From assembly GCA_900545125.1 (NCBI GenBank), contig UQXS01000106.1, positions 1-8,506 on the forward strand: 8,506 nucleotides of DNA, read 5' to 3'. Origin of the DNA: an uncultured Ruminococcus sp. (lineage in GTDB: Bacteria > Bacillota > Clostridia > Oscillospirales > Ruminococcaceae). This document shows positions 1-6,717 of the stretch, piece after piece. Position 1 is the first letter of the stretch, and each line of letters starts with the position of its first letter. Both the position numbers and the translations under genes were made by a program. A model generated the notes under the pieces. It was not told where the DNA came from. It searched no databases and saw only the letters and a program-made list of their open reading frames with translations.

Positions 1-1103
1 GTGATACGTTGAATTCACTTGCAGGGGCGGTTCTTATAATCTGTACTGCAAATCCGTATGCGGTATACAGCAGCGGTTTTCTGCTTTCGGTGACGGCTTC
101 CTTCGGGATAGGCGTATTCGGGCCGTACATGACGGAGAACTTTACTGAACGGAAATTTGCCAAAAGTGTAATGATAATGACGTGTACTTGTTTATGTATA
201 TTCCCTCTGTCCATGAAATTTTTCGGAGAGACATCCCTGATTTCTCCGGTAACGAATCTGCTGTTTCTGCCGTTGTGTTCGGCAGCACTTGTTCTGGGAG
301 CAATTTTCGTCATGACCGGAGGAGTTCTTCCTGTTCTTGATCTTGCCGGGATACTGCTTCATCCCGTACTTGCGGCTTCCGATGTTATTTCACGGTACAG
401 CCTGACATATTTTTGTTTTCCGGGTGAGCATTCCGTTATTATTGTTTTTGCTCTTGCAGCAGTTGTTATTGCCGTTCATGTTGTTTTCGGACGCAGGTCG
501 TTTACCGCATTGGCAATGGCAGCTGCATTCGGTGCAGTTGTGATATGTTCGGCGATAAGCAGCAAATCGGTTAATGAATCCCTTAGAATAGCCTTTCTTG
601 GACGTGGGCGGAATACAGCAGCAGTGATAACATATCAGGGAAGCACTACGATATTTGATCTTGGCGGATACTATAATTCTCCGGTGTATGTAAGAAAATA
701 TCTTTGTGAAAACGGTATATCAGAAGCTGACAGTCTGGTTTTGACAAAAAACTCGCCGTCACAGTATTCAGCATACATATCAGAATTAAAACCGGCTACG
801 GTGGGAAAATGGTACACCGCAGATGAGATACTTGTGCGTGATGCCGGAAACATCCTTGCTGCCGGTGACGAAATTGAATTTTTAAGCGATTCTCTGGAAA
901 TCAGATATAACGGCAGCGAGCTTACTGTGGATTTTGCAGACAATATTATAACTGTCAGACCGTCCGGCAGCAGGAAATCTCCGGTTGTATGCGGATATGC
1001 AATGAACGGTGATATCATGATAGAACGTGATGAAAACGGAGGCATGAATAATTTTGAGATAACGCTGTCTGAGGACGGCGGATATAAATTCAGGAGGCTG
1101 TAA
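1..1103 (+). CDS. comEC: ComEC/Rec2-family DNA uptake channel, C-terminal part (5' partial)
   Basis: The frame is open to the left edge: codons from position 3 read D-T before the TTG at 9, so that TTG is an internal Leu and the true start lies upstream. ComEC is the inner-membrane channel that imports single-stranded DNA during natural transformation. Numbering from the codon at 9, the segment LNSLAGAVL...NPYAVYSSGFLLS (about 2-27) matches the ComEC Competence-domain consensus (LNSL...NPY...GFQLS). SPVTNLLFLPL at 79-89 matches the usual 'P..N....P' helix motif. About five or six hydrophobic segments lie between 1 and 183. The last ~175 residues resemble the metallo-beta-lactamase-like domain: a strand IAFLGRG at 194-200 and IFDLGG at 215-220, like 'LIDGG'. 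However, the metal-binding HxHxDH after 'LVLT' is absent (LVLTKNSPSQYSAY at 243-256). The stop TAA shares its last base with the holA start. The ComEC family call is secure; competence function is not shown. Confidence 0.88.
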   Translation, partial: DTLNSLAGAVLIICTANPYAVYSSGFLLSVTASFGIGVFGPYMTENFTERKFAKSVMIMTCTCLCIFPLSMKFFGETSLISPVTNLLFLPLCSAALVLGAIFVMTGGVLPVLDLAGILLHPVLAASDVISRYSLTYFCFPGEHSVIIVFALAAVVIAVHVVFGRRSFTALAMAAAFGAVVICSAISSKSVNESLRIAFLGRGRNTAAVITYQGSTTIFDLGGYYNSPVYVRKYLCENGISEADSLVLTKNSPSQYSAYISELKPATVGKWYTADEILVRDAGNILAAGDEIEFLSDSLEIRYNGSELTVDFADNIITVRPSGSRKSPVVCGYAMNGDIMIERDENGGMNNFEITLSEDGGYKFRRL

Positions 1104-2164
1104 TGGCATATACTGACGCAAAAACAATAAAGTCTCAGCTGAGAAAGGGCGAACTCAGCAATTTATACTATATCTACGGCGAGGATGTAAGCGGCGTTGA
1201 AAAGCTGACAAATCTGATAATAAAGGCGGCTGTGGGTGAAAATGAAGATTTTGCGCTTAATCGTATAAACGGTAAAAATCTCGATCCCTCAGAACTGCGT
1301 GATCTGACAGAGATGATGCCGATGATGTCAGACTATAACTGTATACTCATAAATGATTATAACTGTGAGGAACAGCGTGAGGATCTTACAAAGCGTGTGG
1401 CAGAAATTCTTAAAGAAGTTCCGCCTATGACGGTGATAATCATGAACGTGACAGGCTTTGAGATAAAGACAAGATTCGATTACAAGACGAAAAGCCGTGT
1501 CATCGCCGATAAGAACAAAAAGCTTGCGGATATTATCGCAAAAAACGGTTCTGTTGTCTGCTTCTCATTGAAAACTCCGCAGGAACTTGCAAAGGATATC
1601 TCAGCGGCGGCATCGTCCCGTGGGGGAGCAATATCTCTTGAAAATGCACGTGAAATAGCTGAACGCTGTCTTTGTGATCCGCTTGCTGCCGAAAACGAGA
1701 TAGATAAGCTCTGCGCCTATGCACAGGGAAGAGAAATAACACGTGAAATGATAGATGCAATGGTTCATCGTCAGAGTGGTGTTACTGTTTTCAGGCTTGC
1801 CGATTCTGTTGCCGCATTCAACGGAAAGCAGGCGTTCGATGCTCTTGATGAGCTTATGCAGGCAAAGGAGAATAGAGGAACAGTTCTTGCAAGCATAACA
1901 AATTCTTTTCTTGATATGTACCGTGTCCGGACAGCAAGACAATCCGGACACAGTGCAGCAGAAGTTATTCAGGATTTTGGCTATTTTAGCCGGGGATTTA
2001 TTATTGAGAAAATGTTCCGGTCTCCGTCACGGATAAGTACTGCACGTCTGAGAAGCTGTCTGATAATACTTCGTGATACGGCAGTTACTCTGAATTCGAC
2101 AGGCGGAGACGAAAAGACGGTTCTGGAACAGGCAGTGGCAAAAATGCTTGCCTTGAAGAATTAA
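1103..2164 (+). CDS. holA: DNA polymerase III, delta subunit
   Basis: A 353-residue protein of normal length for bacterial delta, the clamp-loader subunit that opens the beta sliding clamp so it can be placed on DNA. The N-terminal block 'LSNLYYIYGED' (18-28) matches the characteristic L-Y-x-x-Y-G-E start of the HolA AAA+-like domain. 'VIIMNVTGFEIKTRFDYKTK' (111-130) corresponds to the Lys-rich segment before the domain's final strand (VVCFSLKTPQEL). Residues 176-222 hold the small helical domain, with 'REIAERCLCDPLAAENEIDKL' typical of delta. The C-terminal domain follows, with 'VFRLADSVAAFNGKQAFDALDELM' (229-252), a strong HolA signature. Start choice: ATG at 1103 overlaps the upstream stop by one base (TAATG) and has AGGAGG at 1092-1097, 5 nt upstream, implying translational coupling to comEC. 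holA next to comEC is a common arrangement in Gram-positive bacteria. Nothing looks broken. Confidence 0.93.
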   Translation: MAYTDAKTIKSQLRKGELSNLYYIYGEDVSGVEKLTNLIIKAAVGENEDFALNRINGKNLDPSELRDLTEMMPMMSDYNCILINDYNCEEQREDLTKRVAEILKEVPPMTVIIMNVTGFEIKTRFDYKTKSRVIADKNKKLADIIAKNGSVVCFSLKTPQELAKDISAAASSRGGAISLENAREIAERCLCDPLAAENEIDKLCAYAQGREITREMIDAMVHRQSGVTVFRLADSVAAFNGKQAFDALDELMQAKENRGTVLASITNSFLDMYRVRTARQSGHSAAEVIQDFGYFSRGFIIEKMFRSPSRISTARLRSCLIILRDTAVTLNSTGGDEKTVLEQAVAKMLALKN

Positions 2165-2174
2165 CGGTGATAAA

Positions 2175-2774
2175 ATGATAAAAATAAATCAGGCAGTGAT
2201 AGTCGAGGGAAAATACGACAAGATCAAACTTTCATCAATTATTGACGGTATTATTATCGTTACAAACGGCTTCGGTATCTTCAAAGATAAGGAAAAACTG
2301 GAGCTTATACGTTACTATGCCCGTACGACGGGAATTATAATCCTTACCGACTCCGACAGTGCAGGACGTAAGATACGAGGATATATAAAGGGAGCAGTGA
2401 ACGGCGGAAGTATAAAAAATGTGTTTATCCCTGATATTTTCGGTAAGGAAAAACGAAAGGAAAAGCCGTCTGCCGAGGGCAAACTTGGTGTAGAGGGCAT
2501 TGATGCCGGAATACTTCTTGAAGCCTTTAACAAGGCAGGTATCACCGCTTCTGAAATTCAGCGGACAGGCGATATAACGAATCAGACTTTGTTTGAACTT
2601 GGTCTGAGCGGAGGCAGCAGAAGCAGAATTCTGCGTGAGCATCTCCAGAAAAAAATGGGACTTCCTTCAGTGATGTCCGTAACGTCCCTTATAGAGGTGC
2701 TTAATACAATGATGAGCGCAGACGAACTTAAACAGTATATAATGTCGGAAACGGAGGGGTCAGATGATTTATAG
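2175..2774 (+). CDS. RNase M5-like Toprim-domain protein
   Basis: A 199-residue protein whose first ~90 residues form a Toprim domain. The acidic motif VEGKYD at 10-15 (Glu11) and the DxD motif LTDSDSAG at 57-64 (Asp59, Asp61) are the metal-binding elements. This small Toprim plus a 'GKLGVEG' block at 102-108 matches RNase M5 (RnmV), which matures 5S rRNA in low-GC Gram-positives (B. subtilis RnmV: 186 aa, 'GIGVEHA'). The basic KEKRKEK stretch at 91-97 could contact RNA. The C-terminal ~90 residues are less like B. subtilis RnmV. They may be the alternative C-terminal domain seen in Clostridia homologues, so the gene symbol is withheld. ATG at 2175 follows the holA stop by 10 nt, with GGTGA at 2166-2170 as a modest ribosome site. 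Unlike classical rnmV it is not beside ksgA here. Alternatives: a generic Toprim nuclease. It is too short to be a DnaG primase or a topoisomerase. Confidence 0.82.
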   Translation: MIKINQAVIVEGKYDKIKLSSIIDGIIIVTNGFGIFKDKEKLELIRYYARTTGIIILTDSDSAGRKIRGYIKGAVNGGSIKNVFIPDIFGKEKRKEKPSAEGKLGVEGIDAGILLEAFNKAGITASEIQRTGDITNQTLFELGLSGGSRSRILREHLQKKMGLPSVMSVTSLIEVLNTMMSADELKQYIMSETEGSDDL

Positions 2775-4143
2775 CAGTCTGCTGTTTGTTTATATTTTTT
2801 TTCCTGTTTCTTTGCTTGTATACTATGTTACTCCAAAAAAATACCGGAACATTTCGCTTCTTGTGCTGAGTATGATTTTCTGTTCCATGTTCGGAATAGG
2901 ATTTCTTCTCTTCATGACCGCATATACGGCACTTAATTATGCGGCCTGTATATTAATAGGCAAGTACAGGTTGAACAAGGGCATATCCGGTTCTGTACTG
3001 GGACTGGCATTGCTGCTTGATGTATTGATCATATTTATTTTCCGCAGTGATTTTTTTGGTATATACAAGGAACTTCTCTCAATCCCGGAATCGTTTTTCC
3101 CGGTAGGAATATCTTTTTTTACGCTTTCGGCGGCAGGTACTCTTGCAGACGTTTACTGCGGCAGAGAAAAGGCGGAGAAGAATATAATATCATTTGGTCT
3201 TTATATCATATTCTTTCCAAAGCTTATCATGGGACCGGTGCTGCGCTATTCAGGTTTTCGGAAGATGCTTGACAGCCGTCATGATGGTCTTTCCGGTATC
3301 GGAGTAGGAGTCTCGTTATTCGCAAAAGGATTCGCCAAAAAGGTTATAGCTGCCGATAGTCTTTATGCCCTTTATACTGCCTCCGTCAGCCCTGACATGG
3401 ATAAAATGGCAGCTCTTACGGCATGGCTGGGTGCGACATCTTATTTTCTGTGTCTTTACTTTACCTTGTCCGGCATTTCTGATATGGGTGCAGGTATTGG
3501 TCATTGTTTCGGATTCCGTTTGCCGCAGAGCTTCAACTATCCTGTTTTCAGTTCAAATATAAGATATTTTGCCGCCAGGTGGCATATACAGGTTGTTCAG
3601 TGGTTCAGGCGCTATGTTACAAGACCAATTCTGCGTTTTTCTCCGAACAAAGCATTCAGAATATCTGCTTTCATTGCGGTATGGGGGCTTTTCGGCTTCT
3701 GGTATACCTTTGACATGAACGGAGCCGTAAGCGGTGCAGTATTGGGTATGGCTATCATTATTGAAACACGTTTCAGACATGGACGGCTTCTTCCTTTGAC
3801 AGGCGTATTTTACACTTTTATAACATCTGTAATTTGTTCTGTTTTTATGGCAGGGAGCAGCCTTTCTTATTCGTTCAGATATCTTTTTGCCATGATCGGC
3901 GGAAACGGTGTCTTAGCCGATTCGTTTTCGGTCTATCTGCTCAAATCATATATACTGATACTTCTTATAAGTATGTATGCATCTACGAGTCTTTTCAGAA
4001 ATCTTATGATGCGTTCCGGGCACGGGAAAGGACAGAAAGTTATTACGGTTCTGTCTCCGGTGATCGTTCTTTCCGTGATGATTCTCTGTACTGTTCTTAT
4101 TTCTTACAATGGAAGTTCGGAAATATATCTGCTGAAGATGTGA
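2764..4143 (+). CDS. MBOAT-family membrane O-acyltransferase homologue (AlgI/DltB type), catalytic His replaced
   Basis: A 459-residue polytopic membrane protein with about ten hydrophobic segments. Members of this family move acyl groups across the membrane for addition to polysaccharides (AlgI) or teichoic acids (DltB). Family blocks in order: LLFVYIFFPVSLLVYY (6-21) with 'TPKKYRN'; FPVGISFFTL (112-121), the usual 'PxGISFyTf' motif; FFPKLIMGPVLRY (150-162); 'GFAKKVIAADSL' (189-200); 'LSGISDMGAGIGHCFGFRLP' (235-254), matching DFSGYSDMAIG...FGF; NYPVFSS (258-264); 'ARWHIQVVQWFRRYV' (271-285) with His274. The second hallmark, normally 'G-L/F-W-H-G', reads GFWYT at 311-315. Tyr314 (TAT, 3703-3705) therefore stands where the catalytic His is expected, and the later 'HG' is LG. 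ATG at 2764 overlaps the previous gene by 11 nt and has GGAGGGG at 2753-2759. An SGNH-type partner follows. Activity is doubtful by the classical mechanism; the fold assignment is secure. Confidence 0.9.
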   Translation: MIYSSLLFVYIFFPVSLLVYYVTPKKYRNISLLVLSMIFCSMFGIGFLLFMTAYTALNYAACILIGKYRLNKGISGSVLGLALLLDVLIIFIFRSDFFGIYKELLSIPESFFPVGISFFTLSAAGTLADVYCGREKAEKNIISFGLYIIFFPKLIMGPVLRYSGFRKMLDSRHDGLSGIGVGVSLFAKGFAKKVIAADSLYALYTASVSPDMDKMAALTAWLGATSYFLCLYFTLSGISDMGAGIGHCFGFRLPQSFNYPVFSSNIRYFAARWHIQVVQWFRRYVTRPILRFSPNKAFRISAFIAVWGLFGFWYTFDMNGAVSGAVLGMAIIIETRFRHGRLLPLTGVFYTFITSVICSVFMAGSSLSYSFRYLFAMIGGNGVLADSFSVYLLKSYILILLISMYASTSLFRNLMMRSGHGKGQKVITVLSPVIVLSVMILCTVLISYNGSSEIYLLKM

Positions 4144-4155
4144 CAGGAGGCAGCT

Positions 4156-5292
4156 ATGAAAAATGTATTTGGTAAAATAACCGCAGTGGCAGTACTTGCA
4201 TATATAGCAGTTGTGATGATGTTTATTTTATTCGGAAAAGGCAGCGGCAGTTTATGCCGTAAGGAACGCTGCATATCGGCAGCTGATGTGATGGACGGCA
4301 GTTTTACGGAATATCTTACACTGTGCGCCGCAGATCGTCTGCCGGCACGAAGCAGTATGATAGCGGCTGAATCCAGACTTAAATCCGCAATGAATGAAAG
4401 TGTAGTAAACGGCGTCTGCGTGGATAGCAGGATGCTCCTTGATGCAGAGATCTCGGACAGAGGTTCTGTCAGCGAAAATGCTGATATAATTAACAAATTC
4501 TGCGGTAAATATGAGGGAGCAGTTTATTTTGCGGCGATCCCCACGTCTTCGGGCGTATATGAAAGCTATCTGCCGGAGTATATCCGCAAAAATCCGGAAA
4601 GTATGCAGATAGACAGTCTGTACAGTGAGCTTGATGGGAATATCCGTGAAATAGATGCATATAATATCCTTAAAATGCTTAATGAAAATTATATCTACTA
4701 CCGGAACGATACAAGGTGGACGAGTTACGGGGCATACTGTGTTTACAGAACGGTGATACAGAAACTGGGATTCAGTCCCGTCGCTTACGATAAATATACA
4801 ATAGATCATGTCACCGATGATTTCAGAGGGAATCTTTACGCAAGAACGTTTTATTCCCGTGTCAGACCGGATATAATAGATATTTACAGATATTCCGGGG
4901 GAGCAAAAATTATAAGCTGCACCGGTTATGACAACAATATGAAGAGCTATTCCGGTAAGCTTTATGACAAGTCGTTTATTGATTCTGGTGATATGTACGA
5001 TATGTATCTCGGTGAAAAACGTCCGCTTGTAAAAATAAGGACGACGGTCAACAACGAGCGCAGTATTCTTGTGATAAAGGATAGTTTTGCAGATTGCTTT
5101 ATACCTTTTCTCACTCAGCATTACAGTGAGATAGACATTGCAGATCCGGCATATATGGAGGGTTCTATATTGGATTTTGTTGATCCCGGAAGTTACGAGC
5201 AGATTCTCTTTCTCTTCGGGATAGACAGCATGGACGATGAAAATTTATTTGATGTACTGGTGAATACACCGGAAGAAAGGAGCGCAGAATGA
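4156..5292 (+). CDS. Membrane-anchored DHHW/AlgJ-AlgX-like SGNH protein, partner of the MBOAT gene
   Basis: A 378-residue protein. A short basic N-terminus and one hydrophobic helix (about 8-27) make it a signal anchor with the rest outside the cell. Such proteins take acyl groups delivered by the neighbouring MBOAT and transfer them to a surface glycan. The region 'YYRNDTRWTSYGAY' (181-194) aligns with the family motif 'YYRTDHHWTxxGAY'. IKDSFADCFIPFL (307-319) aligns with the GDS-type Ser motif: Ser310 is the candidate nucleophile and Asp309 precedes it. Asp185 is kept, but the catalytic His of D-x-H-W is Arg187 (AGG, 4714-4716). 'DDFRGNLYARTF' (221-232) matches the conserved 'F.G.L' segment between the two motifs. 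The start lies 12 nt after the MBOAT stop with AGGAGG at 4145-4150, and the stop overlaps the next start (ATGA). It probably belongs to the MBOAT as a functional pair; substrate and activity are unknown. Confidence 0.8.
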   Translation: MKNVFGKITAVAVLAYIAVVMMFILFGKGSGSLCRKERCISAADVMDGSFTEYLTLCAADRLPARSSMIAAESRLKSAMNESVVNGVCVDSRMLLDAEISDRGSVSENADIINKFCGKYEGAVYFAAIPTSSGVYESYLPEYIRKNPESMQIDSLYSELDGNIREIDAYNILKMLNENYIYYRNDTRWTSYGAYCVYRTVIQKLGFSPVAYDKYTIDHVTDDFRGNLYARTFYSRVRPDIIDIYRYSGGAKIISCTGYDNNMKSYSGKLYDKSFIDSGDMYDMYLGEKRPLVKIRTTVNNERSILVIKDSFADCFIPFLTQHYSEIDIADPAYMEGSILDFVDPGSYEQILFLFGIDSMDDENLFDVLVNTPEERSAE

Positions 5293-6065
5293 AAGCACTT
5301 GTAACAGGAGCTACCTCCGGAATAGGAAAAAAGATCGCCGAAAAACTCAGCGAAAGAGGCTGGGAACTTATTCTCACCGGACGCAATGAAAAAATACTGA
5401 AAGAAATGCAGGAGAGTCTGGGAAAAACGGAAGTAATTGCTGCTGATATCTCGCAAAGGGACGAAGTTTACAGAGTCTATGAATTTTGCAGGGGAAAGAA
5501 TATTGATATGCTGGTGAACAATGCCGGTTTCGGTATTTTCGGAAAATTTGCCGATACCGCTCTTGACAGCGAACTTGAAATGATAGATGTCAATATCACT
5601 GCCGTTCATATGTTTATGAAGCTTTTCCTCCGTGATTTCAGGAAGCAAAACGGCGGAATAATCCTGAATGTTGCATCTGTGGCAGGATTCATGCACGGAC
5701 CTCTCATGTCAGGATATTATGCTTCAAAGAATTATGTTCTCAGGCTGTCAATGGCTGTTCATGAGGAACTGCGCCGTGAGCACTCAAATGTAAGCATAAC
5801 CGTGCTGTGTCCCGGTCCTGTGGATACGCAGTTCAACAATCGTGCAGGAGTAAATTTCAGTGCAAAACCTATAACCGCCGATTATGCAGCCGAATATGCT
5901 CTCAGAAAGGCATTTTCAGGCAGTCTGCTGGCTGTTCCCGGACTTACGGCAAAATTCTGTGCTCTGGGTCAGCGATTTGTTCCCTATAAGCTTTTGTCAG
6001 CGGCAGTATATCATGTTCAGCACGCAAAGAAATCTCCTGACGGCAGCAAAAAGGTAATAAAATAA
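5289..6065 (+). CDS. Short-chain dehydrogenase/reductase (SDR), DltE/YqjQ-like
   Basis: A 258-residue classical SDR, predicted to be a cytoplasmic NAD(P)-dependent oxidoreductase of unknown substrate. The Rossmann nucleotide motif TGATSGIG spans 6-13. Arg32 in 'LTGRNE' sits just after strand 2, where NADP-preferring members carry a basic residue. 'AADIS' (51-55) is the Asp of the adenine pocket, and NNAG lies at 77-80. The catalytic tetrad is complete: Asn102, Ser130 (NVASVAG), Tyr143 and Lys147 (YYASK). 'CPGPVDTQF' (174-182) is the usual segment after strand 6. This version ('SVAGF..GP.M..YYASK.YVL') is like the COG0300 group that includes DltE. ATG at 5289 overlaps the preceding stop by 4 nt (ATGA), with AAAGGAG at 5276-5282. 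A DltE-like enzyme directly behind an acyltransferase pair invites a link to surface modification, but SDRs occur in many contexts. All active-site residues are present, unlike its two upstream neighbours. Confidence 0.9.
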   Translation: MKALVTGATSGIGKKIAEKLSERGWELILTGRNEKILKEMQESLGKTEVIAADISQRDEVYRVYEFCRGKNIDMLVNNAGFGIFGKFADTALDSELEMIDVNITAVHMFMKLFLRDFRKQNGGIILNVASVAGFMHGPLMSGYYASKNYVLRLSMAVHEELRREHSNVSITVLCPGPVDTQFNNRAGVNFSAKPITADYAAEYALRKAFSGSLLAVPGLTAKFCALGQRFVPYKLLSAAVYHVQHAKKSPDGSKKVIK

Positions 6066-6604
6066 TGCATGATGTAAGTTACCGTGTGGCGCTTGGCGGT
6101 ATAGTATCGGCGCTCTGCCTGCTGACCATGTTTCTGGCAGGTATCATTGCTCCGCTTTACATTGTTTTTCCTATGATTTCCGGCTGTCTCATGATGATAA
6201 TTGCCACAGAGGTCAGCCGTGGCTGGGCGGCGCTGACCTACATAGCCGTGAGTCTTTTATCGCTGCTTGTAACATTTGATAAAGAAGCGGCGCTGCTTTT
6301 TATTCTCTTTTTCGGGCATTATCCTATTCTGAGACTGTATCTTCAAAAGATACGCTTTGGTCTGCTGCGCAGGATATTGAAGTTCCTGATATTCAACGGG
6401 TGCATTCTGGCGTATTTCTTTATAACCGTATATGTTTTCGGCCTTGACCAGATGCTTGAAGAAATGGGGGATTTCGGCAAATACGGCAGCTTAATTATGC
6501 TTGTTCTTGCAGATGTGATTTTTATACTGTATGATCTGAATCTGGATATTTTCTATAATTCTTATCATCAGAGGTTCATGTCCAGACTAAAAAGAAAACG
6601 TTGA
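6065..6604 (+). CDS. Small polytopic membrane protein of unknown function (possibly ECF S-component-like)
   Basis: A 179-residue protein with about five or six hydrophobic helices (approximately 8-28, 31-48, 53-70, 74-90, 104-126, 138-157) and a strongly basic tail (SRLKRKR). The N-terminus 'RVALGGIVSALCLLTMFLAG' and overall size resemble substrate-binding S components of ECF vitamin transporters. The block 'FDKEAALLFILFFGHYPILR' (71-90) resembles, as I recall, conserved uncharacterised membrane proteins of Clostridia. Neither resemblance identifies a substrate. ATG at 6065 shares one base with the SDR stop (TAATG). The ribosome site is weak (AAGG around 6051-6055), so translation probably depends on coupling. 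It is the last gene of the operon. No intrinsic terminator is obvious between its stop at 6604 and the glmS promoter, so some read-through into glmS is possible. The coding call is firm; the functional call is not. Confidence 0.78.
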   Translation: MHDVSYRVALGGIVSALCLLTMFLAGIIAPLYIVFPMISGCLMMIIATEVSRGWAALTYIAVSLLSLLVTFDKEAALLFILFFGHYPILRLYLQKIRFGLLRRILKFLIFNGCILAYFFITVYVFGLDQMLEEMGDFGKYGSLIMLVLADVIFILYDLNLDIFYNSYHQRFMSRLKRKR

Positions 6605-6615
6605 ATGAAAAAATA

Positions 6616-6645
6616 TTGACAGAATTATATTTTTTGTTGTATAAT
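6616..6645 (+). promoter_or_regulatory. Sigma-A-type promoter for glmS
   Basis: A perfect -35 hexamer TTGACA (6616-6621) and a perfect -10 hexamer TATAAT (6640-6645) are separated by 18 nt of AT-rich sequence. An A-rich tract (about 6605-6615) precedes the -35 and could act as an UP element. Transcription would start near 6652, giving a leader of about 78 nt. It is the only strong promoter noticed in the window and separates glmS from the upstream operon. Confidence 0.85.
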
Positions 6646-6668
6646 AAAATAGTATTTATATTAGGCGA

Positions 6669-6706
6669 CCTCTAAAAAACTGTTTGTGAAAAGAGGTTTT
6701 TAGAAG
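6669..6706 (+). promoter_or_regulatory. Imperfect stem-loop in the glmS leader with GTGA tetraloop
   Basis: Positions 6669-6685 pair with 6690-6706: 14 of 17 positions pair. The mismatches are C6670/A6705, A6679/G6696 and G6682/G6693. The loop is GTGA (6686-6689), a GNRA-type tetraloop in RNA. An uninterrupted 8-bp core is TCTAAAAA (6671-6678) with TTTTTAGA (6697-6704). A competing pairing also exists: ACCTCT (6668-6673) with AGAGGT (6692-6697), followed directly by a T run, which resembles a weak terminator. The element lies between the predicted transcription start and the ribosome site. It could stabilise the 5' end, attenuate transcription, or be a copy of a dispersed repeat. The base pairing is visible; function is inference. 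Confidence 0.55.
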
Positions 6707-6717
6707 TTTCCATTAAT

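Noticed and set aside
9..11. TTG at position 9 as the start of the first gene
   Set aside because: The codons before it are open to the window edge, and D-T-L-N-S-L continues the ComEC consensus. No ribosome site is visible, and the family needs several hundred more residues upstream.
3365..3713. Small plus-strand frames inside the MBOAT gene (3365-3562, 3504-3713)
   Set aside because: They lie in other frames within a conserved membrane-protein gene, lack good ribosome sites and show no motif.
2764..4143. Naming the MBOAT gene dltB or algI
   Set aside because: No dltA or dltC and no alginate genes are visible, and the catalytic motif is altered, so a specific symbol would overstate what is known.
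4252..5121. Long minus-strand open frame (289 codons) opposite the SGNH gene
   Set aside because: It has no recognisable domain and an odd composition rich in His, Ile, Arg and Cys. It lies antisense to a gene with clear family motifs and a good ribosome site, so it is a shadow frame.
6668..6701. Rho-independent terminator for the upstream operon
   Set aside because: The stem with a following T run is only 6-7 bp, AT-containing, with an 18-nt loop. The T run is itself part of a better competing hairpin, and the element lies downstream of the strong glmS promoter. It is kept only as a possible attenuator.
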